From NCBI RefSeq assembly GCF_900314695.1, contig NZ_OMWD01000013.1, positions 41,292 to 105,291 on the forward strand: 64,000 nt of DNA, given 5' to 3'. Within the stretch, counting starts at the first letter, position 1. Every line of letters begins with the position of its first letter. A program made the position numbers and the translations under genes. Shown in pieces: positions 35,672 through 44,580 of the stretch. The notes under the pieces were generated by a model. The model had not been told where the DNA came from. It saw only the letters and a list, made by a program, of their open reading frames with translations, and ran no database searches. The stretch is from an uncultured Methanobrevibacter sp. (lineage in GTDB: Archaea; Methanobacteriota; Methanobacteria; Methanobacteriales; Methanobacteriaceae).

Positions 35672-36601
35672 ATGAATTTATTGAGTATTGTTGTGCCATG
35701 TTTTAACGAAGATGAAAGTGTTGGAATTTTCCTAGAGGAAATTCAAAAAACATTAAAAGAATATAATTTTGAAGTCATTTATGTGAATGATGGATCCAGT
35801 GACAATACTCTAAAATATATTAAAGAACTGGCCAGTAAAAATTCAAATGTTAAGTATATATCTTTTTCCAGAAATTTTGGTAAGGAATCTGCAATTTTTG
35901 CCGGTTTAAAATATGCTTCCGGAGATTACATATGCCTTATGGATGCTGACTTGCAGCATCCGCCAAAACTGATTCCTGAAATGTTGGAAGCAGTATTGGA
36001 CGAGGGTTATGATGTTGCCGCAGCAAGAAGAGTTTCAAGAAAAGGCGAACCGAAAATCAAATCATTTTTCTCCCATCGGTTTTATAAGGTATTCAATAGA
36101 ATTTCCGACATTGACATGGTGGAAGGAGCTACCGATTATCGTATCATGACTCGGCAGGTTGTTGATTCTGTATTGAATCTGCCGGAATATAACCGTTTTT
36201 CAAAAGGTTTGTTTCAATGGGTTGGATTTGATACAAAATGGATTGAATATGAAAATATTGAGAGGATTGCCGGTGAAAGCACATGGTCATTTTGGGGATT
36301 AATCAAATATTCCATTGAAGGCCTTGTTGCATTTACAACACTGCCATTATCTGTTTCAACATTTTTGGGTATGGTATTTTCGGTTATTGCATTTATTTAT
36401 ATGCTATTTATTATAATTAGATATTTGATTTACTCTGAAGCTGTTCCAGGTTATCCTACACTCATATGTTCCCTTCTGCTTTTGGGCGGTATACAATTGC
36501 TTTCGATTGGAGTTTTAGGTAAATATTTGGAAAAAACTTATTTTGAAGCTAAAAACAGGCCAATTTTTATTGTTAAAGAGTCAAACATTGATGAGGAGTA
36601 A
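35672..36601 (+). CDS. Family 2 glycosyltransferase, polyprenyl-phosphate hexose transferase (GtrB/DPM1-like)
   Basis: 309 residues. The GT2 domain occupies about 1-230 with IVVPCFNEDESVG, the DGSSDNT nucleotide site and DAD at 91-93 before LQHPPK. Two C-terminal membrane helices (about 235-300) anchor it. Such enzymes load a sugar onto a lipid-phosphate carrier on the cytoplasmic side. I choose ATG 35672: a TATA-like TTTATAAT about 25 bases upstream predicts a leaderless message, while the upstream in-frame ATG at 35585 adds a low-complexity leader. The GtrA-like gene follows by 7 bases. Confidence 0.87.
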   Translation: MNLLSIVVPCFNEDESVGIFLEEIQKTLKEYNFEVIYVNDGSSDNTLKYIKELASKNSNVKYISFSRNFGKESAIFAGLKYASGDYICLMDADLQHPPKLIPEMLEAVLDEGYDVAAARRVSRKGEPKIKSFFSHRFYKVFNRISDIDMVEGATDYRIMTRQVVDSVLNLPEYNRFSKGLFQWVGFDTKWIEYENIERIAGESTWSFWGLIKYSIEGLVAFTTLPLSVSTFLGMVFSVIAFIYMLFIIIRYLIYSEAVPGYPTLICSLLLLGGIQLLSIGVLGKYLEKTYFEAKNRPIFIVKESNIDEE

Positions 36602-36608
36602 GAGTAAT

Positions 36609-36998
36609 ATGATGATGATAAAATTTGATAGGGAACTTGTTTTATATGTTGTTTTTGGAGCATTCACATTTTTCGTTAATATTGCAGTATATTTCCTCTT
36701 TGAAGATGTTTTAGGAGTTAATTACCTTATTTCAAATATTATTGCATGGTTTTTTTCAGTGCTTTTTGCATATATCACAAACAGGATTTGGGTATTTGAA
36801 AGCAAAAGTCCTGATATCCTGAAGGAGATGGCTCTGTTTTTTGGAGGAAGAATATTCTCCGGTGTTGTTGATACTGCACTCATGTATCTTTTTATAGATG
36901 TTATGATGATTGGAGATACAATATCCAAAATTGTAGTTCAGATTATTGTAATTGTCTTGAATTACATATTTTCAAAACTGATTGTCTTTAAAGATTAA
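36609..36998 (+). CDS. GtrA-family membrane protein
   Basis: 129 residues with four membrane helices and the GtrA pattern (YVVFGAFTFFVNIAVYFLF, then SVLFAYITNRIWVF and NYIFSKLIVFKD). GtrA proteins are thought to flip or hand over lipid-linked sugars made by GtrB-type enzymes. ATG 36609 is the first of three in a row behind GAGGAGTAAGAG. Immediately after the GT2 gene, so a GtrB-GtrA pair is likely. Confidence 0.87.
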   Translation: MMMIKFDRELVLYVVFGAFTFFVNIAVYFLFEDVLGVNYLISNIIAWFFSVLFAYITNRIWVFESKSPDILKEMALFFGGRIFSGVVDTALMYLFIDVMMIGDTISKIVVQIIVIVLNYIFSKLIVFKD

Positions 36999-37004
36999 AA
37001 AAAG

Positions 37005-37021
37005 AAGTGCGTAATGCACTT
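37005..37021. terminator. Small hairpin between convergent genes
   Basis: AAGTGC-GTAAT-GCACTT, a 6-base stem straddling the ends of the gtrA-like gene and the opposite glycosyltransferase gene. Confidence 0.4.
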
Positions 37022-38510
37022 AATGTTTAACTAAATTGAAGCTGTAATGACCGGCATCATAGACTTTCTTCAAATCATACTTTTCTTCAAATTCTTTGTT
37101 GGATTCCTTAAGCTTCCAGTTGACCAGATAAACCTTTTTGTTTGGATGATCCTTAAGAATTTTGGTGAAATTATCAGAAAATTCAACATCGCCGCTGTAG
37201 AAATATGACCCTGACAGTGTATACTGTTTGCTGGTATTATTCAAATCGTCGTGCAGAATCTTATATCCGTAATCGGTATTGTAGACAATAACACTGTTGT
37301 TATTGTTGATGCTATTCAAAAAGCTGTCTTTTTTATCATTAAACTCCAATCTTGAATCGATATCATCGTGTGTAATGGCTATACTTGCACCGGTCAGAAT
37401 GACTATCAAAATCAGTGCAACCATTAAAACTTTATCATCTTTAATTTTACCTATAACGATTGAAGCTGAAAGCCAGAATATTCCAAACACAGGAACAAGA
37501 TATCTCATTCTCATGGTATTTGAAAATGAGGACATTAGAGAAAGGATTCCAATTGCAATTGTTCCATACATTAAAAATACGCCTGCAGCAGAGAATCTGT
37601 CCTGATTTTTATAGATTAAAACCAAAACCAGAATTAAAAATGCAAGAGCTACCAGCTTGAAAATAACCATTTCAAATTCGAAATTTTGACCTTTGATTGC
37701 AAAAGCAGTAAGGTAATGTATTGCATTGGCCAATTCAAAGCCTTCACGAGGTTCGCCCGCCTGAGTTTGCATTTGATGAACAAGAACAATCATCCATGGG
37801 GCATATAGAATAATCAATGCCAAAACGGATTTTCCAAATTCCTTTAGCTTGTCCTTGTGTTTGGTTAGGATTTCGTACAATATGAGTAGATATATCAATC
37901 CGCATGTAATCGCAAAGAAGTATTGCGTATACACAGACAGAAGTGTGAATAAGGTTAAAAGCATCCAAGATTTCTTATCCCAGTTGGTTATGACCTCATT
38001 GTAATATATGAATGCCATCAAAAGGAAAAACAGTCCCCAAGGATACATTCTTATTGTTAAAAATTCAATAAAAAAGTCACTCATTACTCCTAAACAAAAT
38101 ACAAACAATCCTGCAGTCAACCAACCGTAATCTTCTCGTATTTTAGTTGCTGAAACTACCATTATAAGAATATATGGAATTATTGAAGCAACTTTTAAAA
38201 CGTAAAGGTTTTGCAATCCCAGTGGTGTTAGCAAATACAATATCATATAGTACAGTGGTGGATGGACGTCATGAACTGCTACAATCATTCCCTGCATAAA
38301 TGGAAGATTTACCAAACTGTAAGTCCAATATTCGTCAACATTAATGAAGGTATGTGTTAAAGGAGAAATAAACATGTAAAGCAATATCAAGATTGCTGCG
38401 CCAAAAAATACTTTGCCTATTAAATCCCTTTTTTCATACATGTGGATATGTTTGATGGGGATATTATTTAAAAATTTCACTTTATTTTGTTTTGAGGTCA
38501 ACAAATTCAT
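37020..38510 (-). CDS. GT39/ArnT-like membrane glycosyltransferase
   Basis: 496 residues with about 11-12 membrane helices. The first luminal loop contains NVDEYWTYSLVN and VHDVHPPLYYMIL, typical of lipid-linked-sugar-using GT-C enzymes (protein mannosyltransferase/ArnT type). A non-membrane C-terminal tail follows from about 395. It would transfer a sugar from a polyprenyl phosphate, plausibly that made by the GtrB/GtrA pair. The start is uncertain: ATG 38510 overlaps the deacetylase gene by 29 bases, and ATG 38441 (MYEKRDLIG) is an alternative; neither has a good ribosome site. Confidence 0.8.
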   Translation of the reverse strand: MNLLTSKQNKVKFLNNIPIKHIHMYEKRDLIGKVFFGAAILILLYMFISPLTHTFINVDEYWTYSLVNLPFMQGMIVAVHDVHPPLYYMILYLLTPLGLQNLYVLKVASIIPYILIMVVSATKIREDYGWLTAGLFVFCLGVMSDFFIEFLTIRMYPWGLFFLLMAFIYYNEVITNWDKKSWMLLTLFTLLSVYTQYFFAITCGLIYLLILYEILTKHKDKLKEFGKSVLALIILYAPWMIVLVHQMQTQAGEPREGFELANAIHYLTAFAIKGQNFEFEMVIFKLVALAFLILVLVLIYKNQDRFSAAGVFLMYGTIAIGILSLMSSFSNTMRMRYLVPVFGIFWLSASIVIGKIKDDKVLMVALILIVILTGASIAITHDDIDSRLEFNDKKDSFLNSINNNNSVIVYNTDYGYKILHDDLNNTSKQYTLSGSYFYSGDVEFSDNFTKILKDHPNKKVYLVNWKLKESNKEFEEKYDLKKVYDAGHYSFNLVKH

Positions 38511-39270
38511 TGTATGTAATGAATTTATGACCTTGATTTTTGAGCATCTTTACCAAATTGTCCAGTCGTTTTGCCATATCTGACCCGCTGTGGTTTTTGA
38601 TGATGAATGGCATTTTAAACTCAGGATGCTTTTTGAGCTCATAAAACTCCCATGGGTGGAAATAAGTTACAAAATAGCCGTCATGATTAAGGACTCTTCT
38701 AACCATTCTGTGATAAATCCATTCCGGTAGGTTGTGCAGGGATAGCCAGAATAGTGGAAATCGCAAGTGTGGTGTTACTGAAGCCGGAATCTGCATGACT
38801 CCGTCCTTCATAAACCATGTGCGCGGGGTTTTCAGGTTCATGTATCTGCCAGGAATAAATGCGGGGTTAAGTGATGAATTGTAGCGATATCCCACACGCT
38901 TGATTTCAGATTCCACAACGGGAAACATACGTGGTTGGCGGTAGCCTGTTACGGTAATGCCTGAAATGTTTTCAACGATTTCCTTTGAAAGGGCAAAGTC
39001 GCTTTCCTTTGGTTGCCAATGGTCAACGCCATGGCAGGCTACCTCATGGCCCTCATTCATGATGCGCTCTATTATATCTGGAGCATTCTCTGCAAAGTTT
39101 CCTGTACAAAAGAATGTTGCACGCACATCATTTGCCTTAAGTATGTCTAAAATAATGTTTGTACCTTCTATAGATACTTTCATACCTTCTTCAAGTGAAT
39201 AATCCACTCCATGCTCGCGAGGACCATCAAACTCCTCAATGTCAAAGCTTAATAATATCATGTTTCCCAT
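38482..39270 (-). CDS. Polysaccharide deacetylase (NodB homology) family protein
   Basis: 262 residues. NodB-type carbohydrate esterase: SFDIEEFDGPREHG provides the first Asp, RATFFCTGNF follows, the metal His pair is in HEVACHGVDHW, and TGYRQPRMFPV and VTYFHPWEFYEL complete the site. It resembles deacetylases acting on GlcNAc or on lipid-linked sugars. It has no signal peptide, so it probably works in the cytoplasm, on a nucleotide- or lipid-linked sugar. Start may be ATG 39270 or 39261. The GT gene overlaps its 3' end. Confidence 0.85.
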   Translation of the reverse strand: MGNMILLSFDIEEFDGPREHGVDYSLEEGMKVSIEGTNIILDILKANDVRATFFCTGNFAENAPDIIERIMNEGHEVACHGVDHWQPKESDFALSKEIVENISGITVTGYRQPRMFPVVESEIKRVGYRYNSSLNPAFIPGRYMNLKTPRTWFMKDGVMQIPASVTPHLRFPLFWLSLHNLPEWIYHRMVRRVLNHDGYFVTYFHPWEFYELKKHPEFKMPFIIKNHSGSDMAKRLDNLVKMLKNQGHKFITYNEFVDLKTK

Positions 39271-39299
39271 CTTGATTATGTGATTTTTAGGATAATTTC

Positions 39300-40319
39300 C
39301 TAATAGTATTCATCATCCTCTTCAACGCTTCTGTCTATTTTTTTGATTGTGCGGATGACCTTGTTGATTTCGTCTATTCCTTCACCTTCAATTGCTGAGA
39401 TGAAAATGGAATTGTCAATATCGTCAATATACTCATTAAGATATTCTCTGTCCTCCACTAAATCCATTTTGTTGAACAGATAGTAAACAGGAATTTCAGA
39501 AAAAATCTTTTCGATTTGTTTTAACAGGTTATACTGATTTTCCAAGTGGAATCCGCAGGTTTCGGATGCATCAAAAATGAATAGTATTGCATCTGCCAGA
39601 TGTTCTAGTGCAACGATAGCATTCATTTCAATGTCATTCATTTCCAAAACAGGTCTGTCCAATAGTCCTGGAGTGTCAATAATCTGTATGCTTCTCCAGT
39701 GCATTTCTGTGTGTCCTATTTGAATTCCTTTGGTTGTGAATGGATAGTTTGCAACCTGTGGGTCGGCACCTGTAATCTGCCTTAGGAGAGTGGATTTTCC
39801 GACATTTGGAAAACCTGCAATTACTATGGTGGTTGCATCAAAGTCAATTGTCGGCATGTTTCTCAGGTTCTGTTTTGCAAAGTCAAGGAAATCCAGATCC
39901 TTTTTGATTTTGTTGACAACTGATGATATTCTTCCGTAGGCCTGCTTTTGAATGGAAGTTGCCCTTTCGGAAGGGTTTTTTCTAATTTTTGCACCATACT
40001 CCTTTTCAAGTTGGGTTATGATTCCATAAGCCCAGTTAAGTGCACCTAAGGATTGTTTTAAATCATCAACACCAACTGTAATGTCGATATAATCCTGATA
40101 GAATGGATGCAAGTCTTCAATTTCCGGAACAGCATCAATGATTGATTTGAGTTTATCTTTAATGACTTGACATGAAGTAACAACTCTTCTCTCTTCAATC
40201 CTTTTACCTTTCAAGTGTTTAGGTATTTTCTGACTTCTGATTAAGTCAGCCTGTTTTTTACCTCTGCTGAAGCCCTTGTCCAATAATTCTTCAGGAGTAG
40301 GTATTGTTGGAATCATCAT
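39300..40319 (-). CDS. NOG1-family GTPase
   Basis: 339 residues. An N-terminal helical domain (about 1-150) precedes a GTPase domain with P-loop GFPNVGKST, G3 DTPGLLD, and NKMDLVED. Archaeal and eukaryotic Nog1 proteins act in assembly of the large ribosomal subunit. ATG 40319 follows GTGATAAT; the longer reading to 40373 runs into the neighbouring AMMECR1 gene. The AMMECR1 stop codon lies 8 bases away, so the two are probably co-transcribed. Confidence 0.88.
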   Translation of the reverse strand: MMIPTIPTPEELLDKGFSRGKKQADLIRSQKIPKHLKGKRIEERRVVTSCQVIKDKLKSIIDAVPEIEDLHPFYQDYIDITVGVDDLKQSLGALNWAYGIITQLEKEYGAKIRKNPSERATSIQKQAYGRISSVVNKIKKDLDFLDFAKQNLRNMPTIDFDATTIVIAGFPNVGKSTLLRQITGADPQVANYPFTTKGIQIGHTEMHWRSIQIIDTPGLLDRPVLEMNDIEMNAIVALEHLADAILFIFDASETCGFHLENQYNLLKQIEKIFSEIPVYYLFNKMDLVEDREYLNEYIDDIDNSIFISAIEGEGIDEINKVIRTIKKIDRSVEEDDEYY

Positions 40320-40326
40320 ATTATCA

Positions 40327-40884
40327 CTATTTAAAGATTTGTCCCTGGAACTTGTACACGTCACAGCTTTCATCCATCCAGCTGTCTGCGCTGATTCCTG
40401 CTTTCATACAGGTGTGTTCTAAAAAGTCTTCTTTACCTAATAGGTTTTCTACAGCAACTTGCGGAAGCAACAATCCTCTTGAATATCCTTTTTGAACAAT
40501 CAGACCGTCACGGCCGATTTCGATTTCATCCAGATATTGTTTAGGGTGAGCAACTTCAATCAGTTCCGGTCTTGTTAGGACAGTAACTTCAAAGTCGAGG
40601 ATTTGGAATTCGTCCTTGGTAACTGCACTGAATCTTGGGTCGTTGAATGCTGCTGCAATGGCCACTTCAATTGTTGCATTTATGGCCGGTTCTATAGGTT
40701 CGGCATATCCTATGCATCCTCTTAAATCATTATTTTTGTTCAATGTAACAAAGACTCCCAATTTTTCATCAAGTTCTTCAGGGTAGTCTTTAGGAATTTC
40801 CATTTTCTCTTTTGTTTCTATATAATGTTCAATAGCTTTTTTAGCAATGTCTACCAAATATTGTCCTGCTTCATCACTTATCAT
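40327..40884 (-). CDS. AMMECR1-domain protein (TIGR00296)
   Basis: 185 residues covering the whole AMMECR1 domain, with the invariant LRGCIGYAEPI motif. The family occurs in all domains of life and its biochemical role is unresolved; in some bacteria it lies with radical-SAM and MEMO genes. ATG follows GGAGGAATGGGATA, and it overlaps the TldD-like gene stop (TAATG). Confidence 0.88.
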   Translation of the reverse strand: MISDEAGQYLVDIAKKAIEHYIETKEKMEIPKDYPEELDEKLGVFVTLNKNNDLRGCIGYAEPIEPAINATIEVAIAAAFNDPRFSAVTKDEFQILDFEVTVLTRPELIEVAHPKQYLDEIEIGRDGLIVQKGYSRGLLLPQVAVENLLGKEDFLEHTCMKAGISADSWMDESCDVYKFQGQIFK

Positions 40885-42254
40885 TATCCCATTCCTCCTA
40901 CTAATGCATTTAAAATTCTTGTGTGTGGTCCTCCATCACCTACGGGTGCTGTCTGGCCACCTTTACCACAGAATCCAACACTCAATTTAAAATCATTTCC
41001 AATAGCATCAATATTTTTCAATGTTTCCAGAATATTTCCGGATAGTGAAACGTCTCTTACAGGTGCTGAAATTTCACCGTTCTTAATCAGATATCCTTCA
41101 GCAGCATTAAACTGGAAAATGCCTTTTGCAGTGTCCACCTGACCTCCTCTTGAACCTTTAAGATAGATTCCGTCAGGTACATCTTCAATCAATTCATCAA
41201 AGCTATTGTCTCCTGGCTGCAAGAAGGTGTTGCTCATTCTGACAATTGGCTTATCTGCAATGATTGATCTTGCATTTCCTGATGATTTCATTCCTAATTT
41301 TGAAGCTGTTTCTCTTGAATTTAGGAGGGAAATCAGTTGTCCATCCTTTACCAGTTGGTTAGGTTTGGTCTTAACTCCTTCAACATCGTATGGATAATAT
41401 CCAAAGCCATCTCTTTTGCTTGCATCATCAAAGATATTGACAATGTCTGATGCGATTTTTTCACCTAATCTGCCTTTTAGGATGGAATCGTTTTGAAGAA
41501 TTAAATCTCCTTCAACGGCATGGCCCAATGCTTCATGTATCAATACTCCGGTAAGCAATGGGTCAGCTATTGTGGTGAATTGTCCTGAAGGTGCAGGTTC
41601 GGCATCAAGTAATCTGACAGCCTTTTCACCAATTTTTCTTCCGAATTCTTCAATGTCTACGTCGGCTATTACTTCAAAACCTTTGACTCCGCCCAAACTG
41701 TCGTGTCCAAATTGAATTATTTCTCCATCGGTAGCGGATGCATTCAGAGCCATTCTTACTTTGCTTGTTTTTGTTTGAATCTCACTGCCTTCGCTGTTCA
41801 TGAACAATTCGTTGATTTCACCATCACTGTATCCTGCAGTGGTACTGTTGACCTTGTCGATGCTTGCAGCATCGCTGGCCTCTTTTATGATTTCCTTTTT
41901 TTCTTCAATTGAAACGTCTTTGAAAGGTATTTTAACGTCCACTTCCACTTTATCTTTTATTATTTCACTTTCGCTTAATTCAACATCTCCGGTAAGTGAA
42001 TTGGATAGTTGGATAGCGGTATCTGTAATTTCATTTAATTTTGATAAATCTGTAGTGTATGCAAATCCCCAAGCTCCATTTTTTAACACCCTAATTCTTG
42101 CTCCTAAACTCATTCCGGTGTTAATTTCATCCACTTTTCCATCTTTCATTAATATGGATGTGTTATCGCTCATTCCAGCTCTAACATCTATGTAATCTAC
42201 TTGGGGGATTGTTTTTTCAATAATCTTTTCGAATAAATTTATATATTCTTCCAT
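40884..42254 (-). CDS. TldD/PmbA-family metallopeptidase (TldD type)
   Basis: 456 residues. The zinc-binding motif HEALGH (HExxxH) within LLTGVLIHEALGHAVEGD marks it as the catalytic TldD-type subunit; GGQVDTAKGIFQF and SVGFCGKGGQTAPVGDGGP are conserved C-terminal blocks. In bacteria TldD works with TldE/PmbA on small peptides; no TldE gene lies next to it here. ATG 42254 follows GAGGGATAAA. First gene of the tldD-AMMECR1-NOG1 run. Confidence 0.9.
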   Translation of the reverse strand: MEEYINLFEKIIEKTIPQVDYIDVRAGMSDNTSILMKDGKVDEINTGMSLGARIRVLKNGAWGFAYTTDLSKLNEITDTAIQLSNSLTGDVELSESEIIKDKVEVDVKIPFKDVSIEEKKEIIKEASDAASIDKVNSTTAGYSDGEINELFMNSEGSEIQTKTSKVRMALNASATDGEIIQFGHDSLGGVKGFEVIADVDIEEFGRKIGEKAVRLLDAEPAPSGQFTTIADPLLTGVLIHEALGHAVEGDLILQNDSILKGRLGEKIASDIVNIFDDASKRDGFGYYPYDVEGVKTKPNQLVKDGQLISLLNSRETASKLGMKSSGNARSIIADKPIVRMSNTFLQPGDNSFDELIEDVPDGIYLKGSRGGQVDTAKGIFQFNAAEGYLIKNGEISAPVRDVSLSGNILETLKNIDAIGNDFKLSVGFCGKGGQTAPVGDGGPHTRILNALVGGMG

Positions 42255-42367
42255 TTTATCCCTCAAATTTAGTATTCTAATATATATTTTGAATAACATA
42301 TATAATAAAAGTTATTTATATAATGAGAAAAAATATATCAATTGTTATAAAAATTTTTGGTGATTGA

Positions 42368-43576
42368 ATGGTTATCATTGTAGGAACTGGTGCAGGCGGA
42401 GGAATTCTTGCATATGAACTTGCAAAAAATGACGTGCCTGTTACAATAATAGAAAAAGGACCTTATATAAAATCAGGAGAAGCTTTCAAATATTATGATA
42501 AATACTCTGAAGACGTTGATCTGTTGACTACCACATGTATCGGTGGAGCATCAATCGTATCCATGTCCAATATGGTAAGGGCTCTTGATGAAGAGCTATT
42601 GGAATTTGATGTTGATTTGAGTGAAGCTTATGAATATGTTGAAGAGTTGGTTGGAGTCCATCAGCTCGATGATTCACATATAGGCAAGGGCAGTCAGGCA
42701 TTTCTTGACGCTGGTCGCAAGTTGGGATTGAAAACAATGAAAATGCCTAAGGCAATCAGGGAAAAGGATTGCATCCAATGTGGAAAATGTGCATTCGGAT
42801 GTCCTGCAGATGCAAAATGGTCCGGAAAGGACTTTGTCGATGATGCCGTTGAAGCGGGTGCTGAACTGATATGTGATGCCGAAGTTATCAAAGTCATCAC
42901 CGAAGACGGTAAGGCTTGCGGAGTAACCTATATTAAAGATGATAATGAGAAATCCGTTTTTGCAGACACAGTAATTTTATCGGCTGGTGCTATCGGAACC
43001 ACATTGATTTTAAGAAATTCCGGAATTGAAGATGCAGGCCGTGAAATATTCTTCGATCCGTTCGTTTCAGTTGGAGGATACCTTAAGGACATCAACTTCA
43101 ACACTGAAGTTCAGATGGCAGGTTTGGTGGTTGGTGAAAACTTTGTCCTCTCTCCTCATTTTTCATCATTTATCCGTGCAAATATTCCTGACGATTCAGT
43201 AACTGATGAAGATATATTGAGTATCATGGTAAAAACTCCTGATGAGTGCAGAGGATATGTAGATGACGACGGGGATGTAGTTAAAATAAATACTATTCAG
43301 GATATAAGATACCTGGCTGAAGGTGTTGCAACAGCAGGTTTCATACTAAAAGAAGCTGGAGTGGACCCAAACACTATAGGTTCAACAGTATATAGAGGTG
43401 CCCATTCTGGAGGAACTGCTCCAATCGGAAAAATAGTAGATTCAAATCAGGAAACAGAAATCAAAGGATTGTTTGTTAGTGATGCAAGCGTATTGCCAAT
43501 ATCTCCTGGAAAACCGCCGATATTAACAATACTTGCACTTTCTAAAAGATTAGCAGATTATCTAATTGACAAATAG
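42368..43576 (+). CDS. GMC-type FAD oxidoreductase with a ferredoxin-like cysteine motif
   Basis: 402 residues. It opens with the FAD-binding VIIVGTGAGGGILAYELA and closes with the GMC-type SDASVLPISPGKPPILTIL. Between them is CIQCGKCAFGCPADAKW (from about 137), which would hold an iron-sulfur cluster or at least is cysteine-rich like a ferredoxin. GMC oxidoreductases are usually over 500 residues, so this is a compact version. The electron partner and substrate are unknown. ATG follows GGTGATTGA; the gene is alone and divergent from tldD. Confidence 0.75.
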   Translation: MVIIVGTGAGGGILAYELAKNDVPVTIIEKGPYIKSGEAFKYYDKYSEDVDLLTTTCIGGASIVSMSNMVRALDEELLEFDVDLSEAYEYVEELVGVHQLDDSHIGKGSQAFLDAGRKLGLKTMKMPKAIREKDCIQCGKCAFGCPADAKWSGKDFVDDAVEAGAELICDAEVIKVITEDGKACGVTYIKDDNEKSVFADTVILSAGAIGTTLILRNSGIEDAGREIFFDPFVSVGGYLKDINFNTEVQMAGLVVGENFVLSPHFSSFIRANIPDDSVTDEDILSIMVKTPDECRGYVDDDGDVVKINTIQDIRYLAEGVATAGFILKEAGVDPNTIGSTVYRGAHSGGTAPIGKIVDSNQETEIKGLFVSDASVLPISPGKPPILTILALSKRLADYLIDK

Positions 43577-43580
43577 AAGA

Positions 43581-44060
43581 TTATTCAAATTGTTTATCAA
43601 TATCTTCTGTTTTTATTAATTTTTCACAATAATGGCATCTGACAACCGGAGGATACTTGTTAATCACATTGAAAACCGGTTTGATAGGTTCATTTTCATA
43701 ATTTGTTATACATTTCGGATTGGTACATTCAATAATTGATGTAATTTTATCCGGAAGTATAATCTTATCTTTTTTAACAGGTTCGAAGTTTCTTATAATA
43801 TTTACAGTAGCTTTTGGAGCAATCAAAGCTATTTGGTTAAGTTCTTCGTGATTCAATTCCCTATTTTCGATTTTTAAAATGTCCTTTCTGCCGATTTCAC
43901 TGGATGAAACATTCATCGCTATTGTAATATTTTGTGTTTCATTGTCTGGAAGCCCCAGGATTTTGAGGATATGCAATGATTTGTTGGCAGTAATGTGATC
44001 GATTACAGTACCGTTTTCAATTGCTTCAATTTTCAATTCTTGTTTTTTGTCTTTTGTCAA
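43581..44060 (-). CDS. pyrI: Aspartate carbamoyltransferase regulatory subunit
   Basis: 159 residues. The N-terminal allosteric domain starts ELKIEAIENGTVIDHITANK and the C-terminal zinc domain has CTNPKCITNYE and CHYCEKLI, the four zinc cysteines. It regulates pyrB in pyrimidine synthesis, but pyrB is not in this window. The start is TTG behind AGGTAGGTTAAA. Six bases after the flavodoxin gene, last of the leftward hisA-ribL-argC string. Confidence 0.93.
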   Translation of the reverse strand: MTKDKKQELKIEAIENGTVIDHITANKSLHILKILGLPDNETQNITIAMNVSSSEIGRKDILKIENRELNHEELNQIALIAPKATVNIIRNFEPVKKDKIILPDKITSIIECTNPKCITNYENEPIKPVFNVINKYPPVVRCHYCEKLIKTEDIDKQFE

Positions 44061-44066
44061 TTTAAC

Positions 44067-44561
44067 CTACCTTTTATACATTTTCAAGTCTTTCATTTCA
44101 ATAATCACTTCTGTATCATGGACTAATTGTTCCGGACTTTTGTTTTTAGTTGCAATGGTGAAACATTCAATAACTCTTGCTCCACGCATTGTTACCTTTT
44201 CTTTAAGCCTTTTCAAGTTTGCCTCTCCACGGTTGGCATCCATTGTTGCAAATAAAACCACATCTTTTCCCTTGAAGTTGCATCTGTCAATAAGTGTTAT
44301 TATTGCAGGTGTTGGACTTCCGGACCATGTTGGGGATCCGATGTATATTGTATCATAATTTGTCAAATCCACCTTTGCAGGGAGGATGTCAGTTTTTTCT
44401 TCTCTGAATGCACTGATTGTGGAAAATAACCTATTTTTAAATCCTTCACGATTTTTTAAATCATGGATTCTAAGCAAACTTGCATTAAGATGTTTGGCTA
44501 GTGTTTTTGCAACCAAATCCGTTGTTCCTCTTTGAGAATAATAAACTATTAAAGTTGCCAT
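44067..44561 (-). CDS. Flavodoxin-like protein
   Basis: 164 residues, FMN-binding flavodoxin fold: VYYSQRGTTDLVAKTLAKHL provides the phosphate loop, and YIGSPTWSGSPTPAI the second FMN loop. It carries low-potential electrons for an unknown partner; related archaeal proteins are annotated as flavodoxin or WrbA-like. ATG follows GGAGATTTAAAA. Confidence 0.85.
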   Translation of the reverse strand: MATLIVYYSQRGTTDLVAKTLAKHLNASLLRIHDLKNREGFKNRLFSTISAFREEKTDILPAKVDLTNYDTIYIGSPTWSGSPTPAIITLIDRCNFKGKDVVLFATMDANRGEANLKRLKEKVTMRGARVIECFTIATKNKSPEQLVHDTEVIIEMKDLKMYKR

Positions 44562-44580
44562 TTTTAAATCTCCAAATTAA

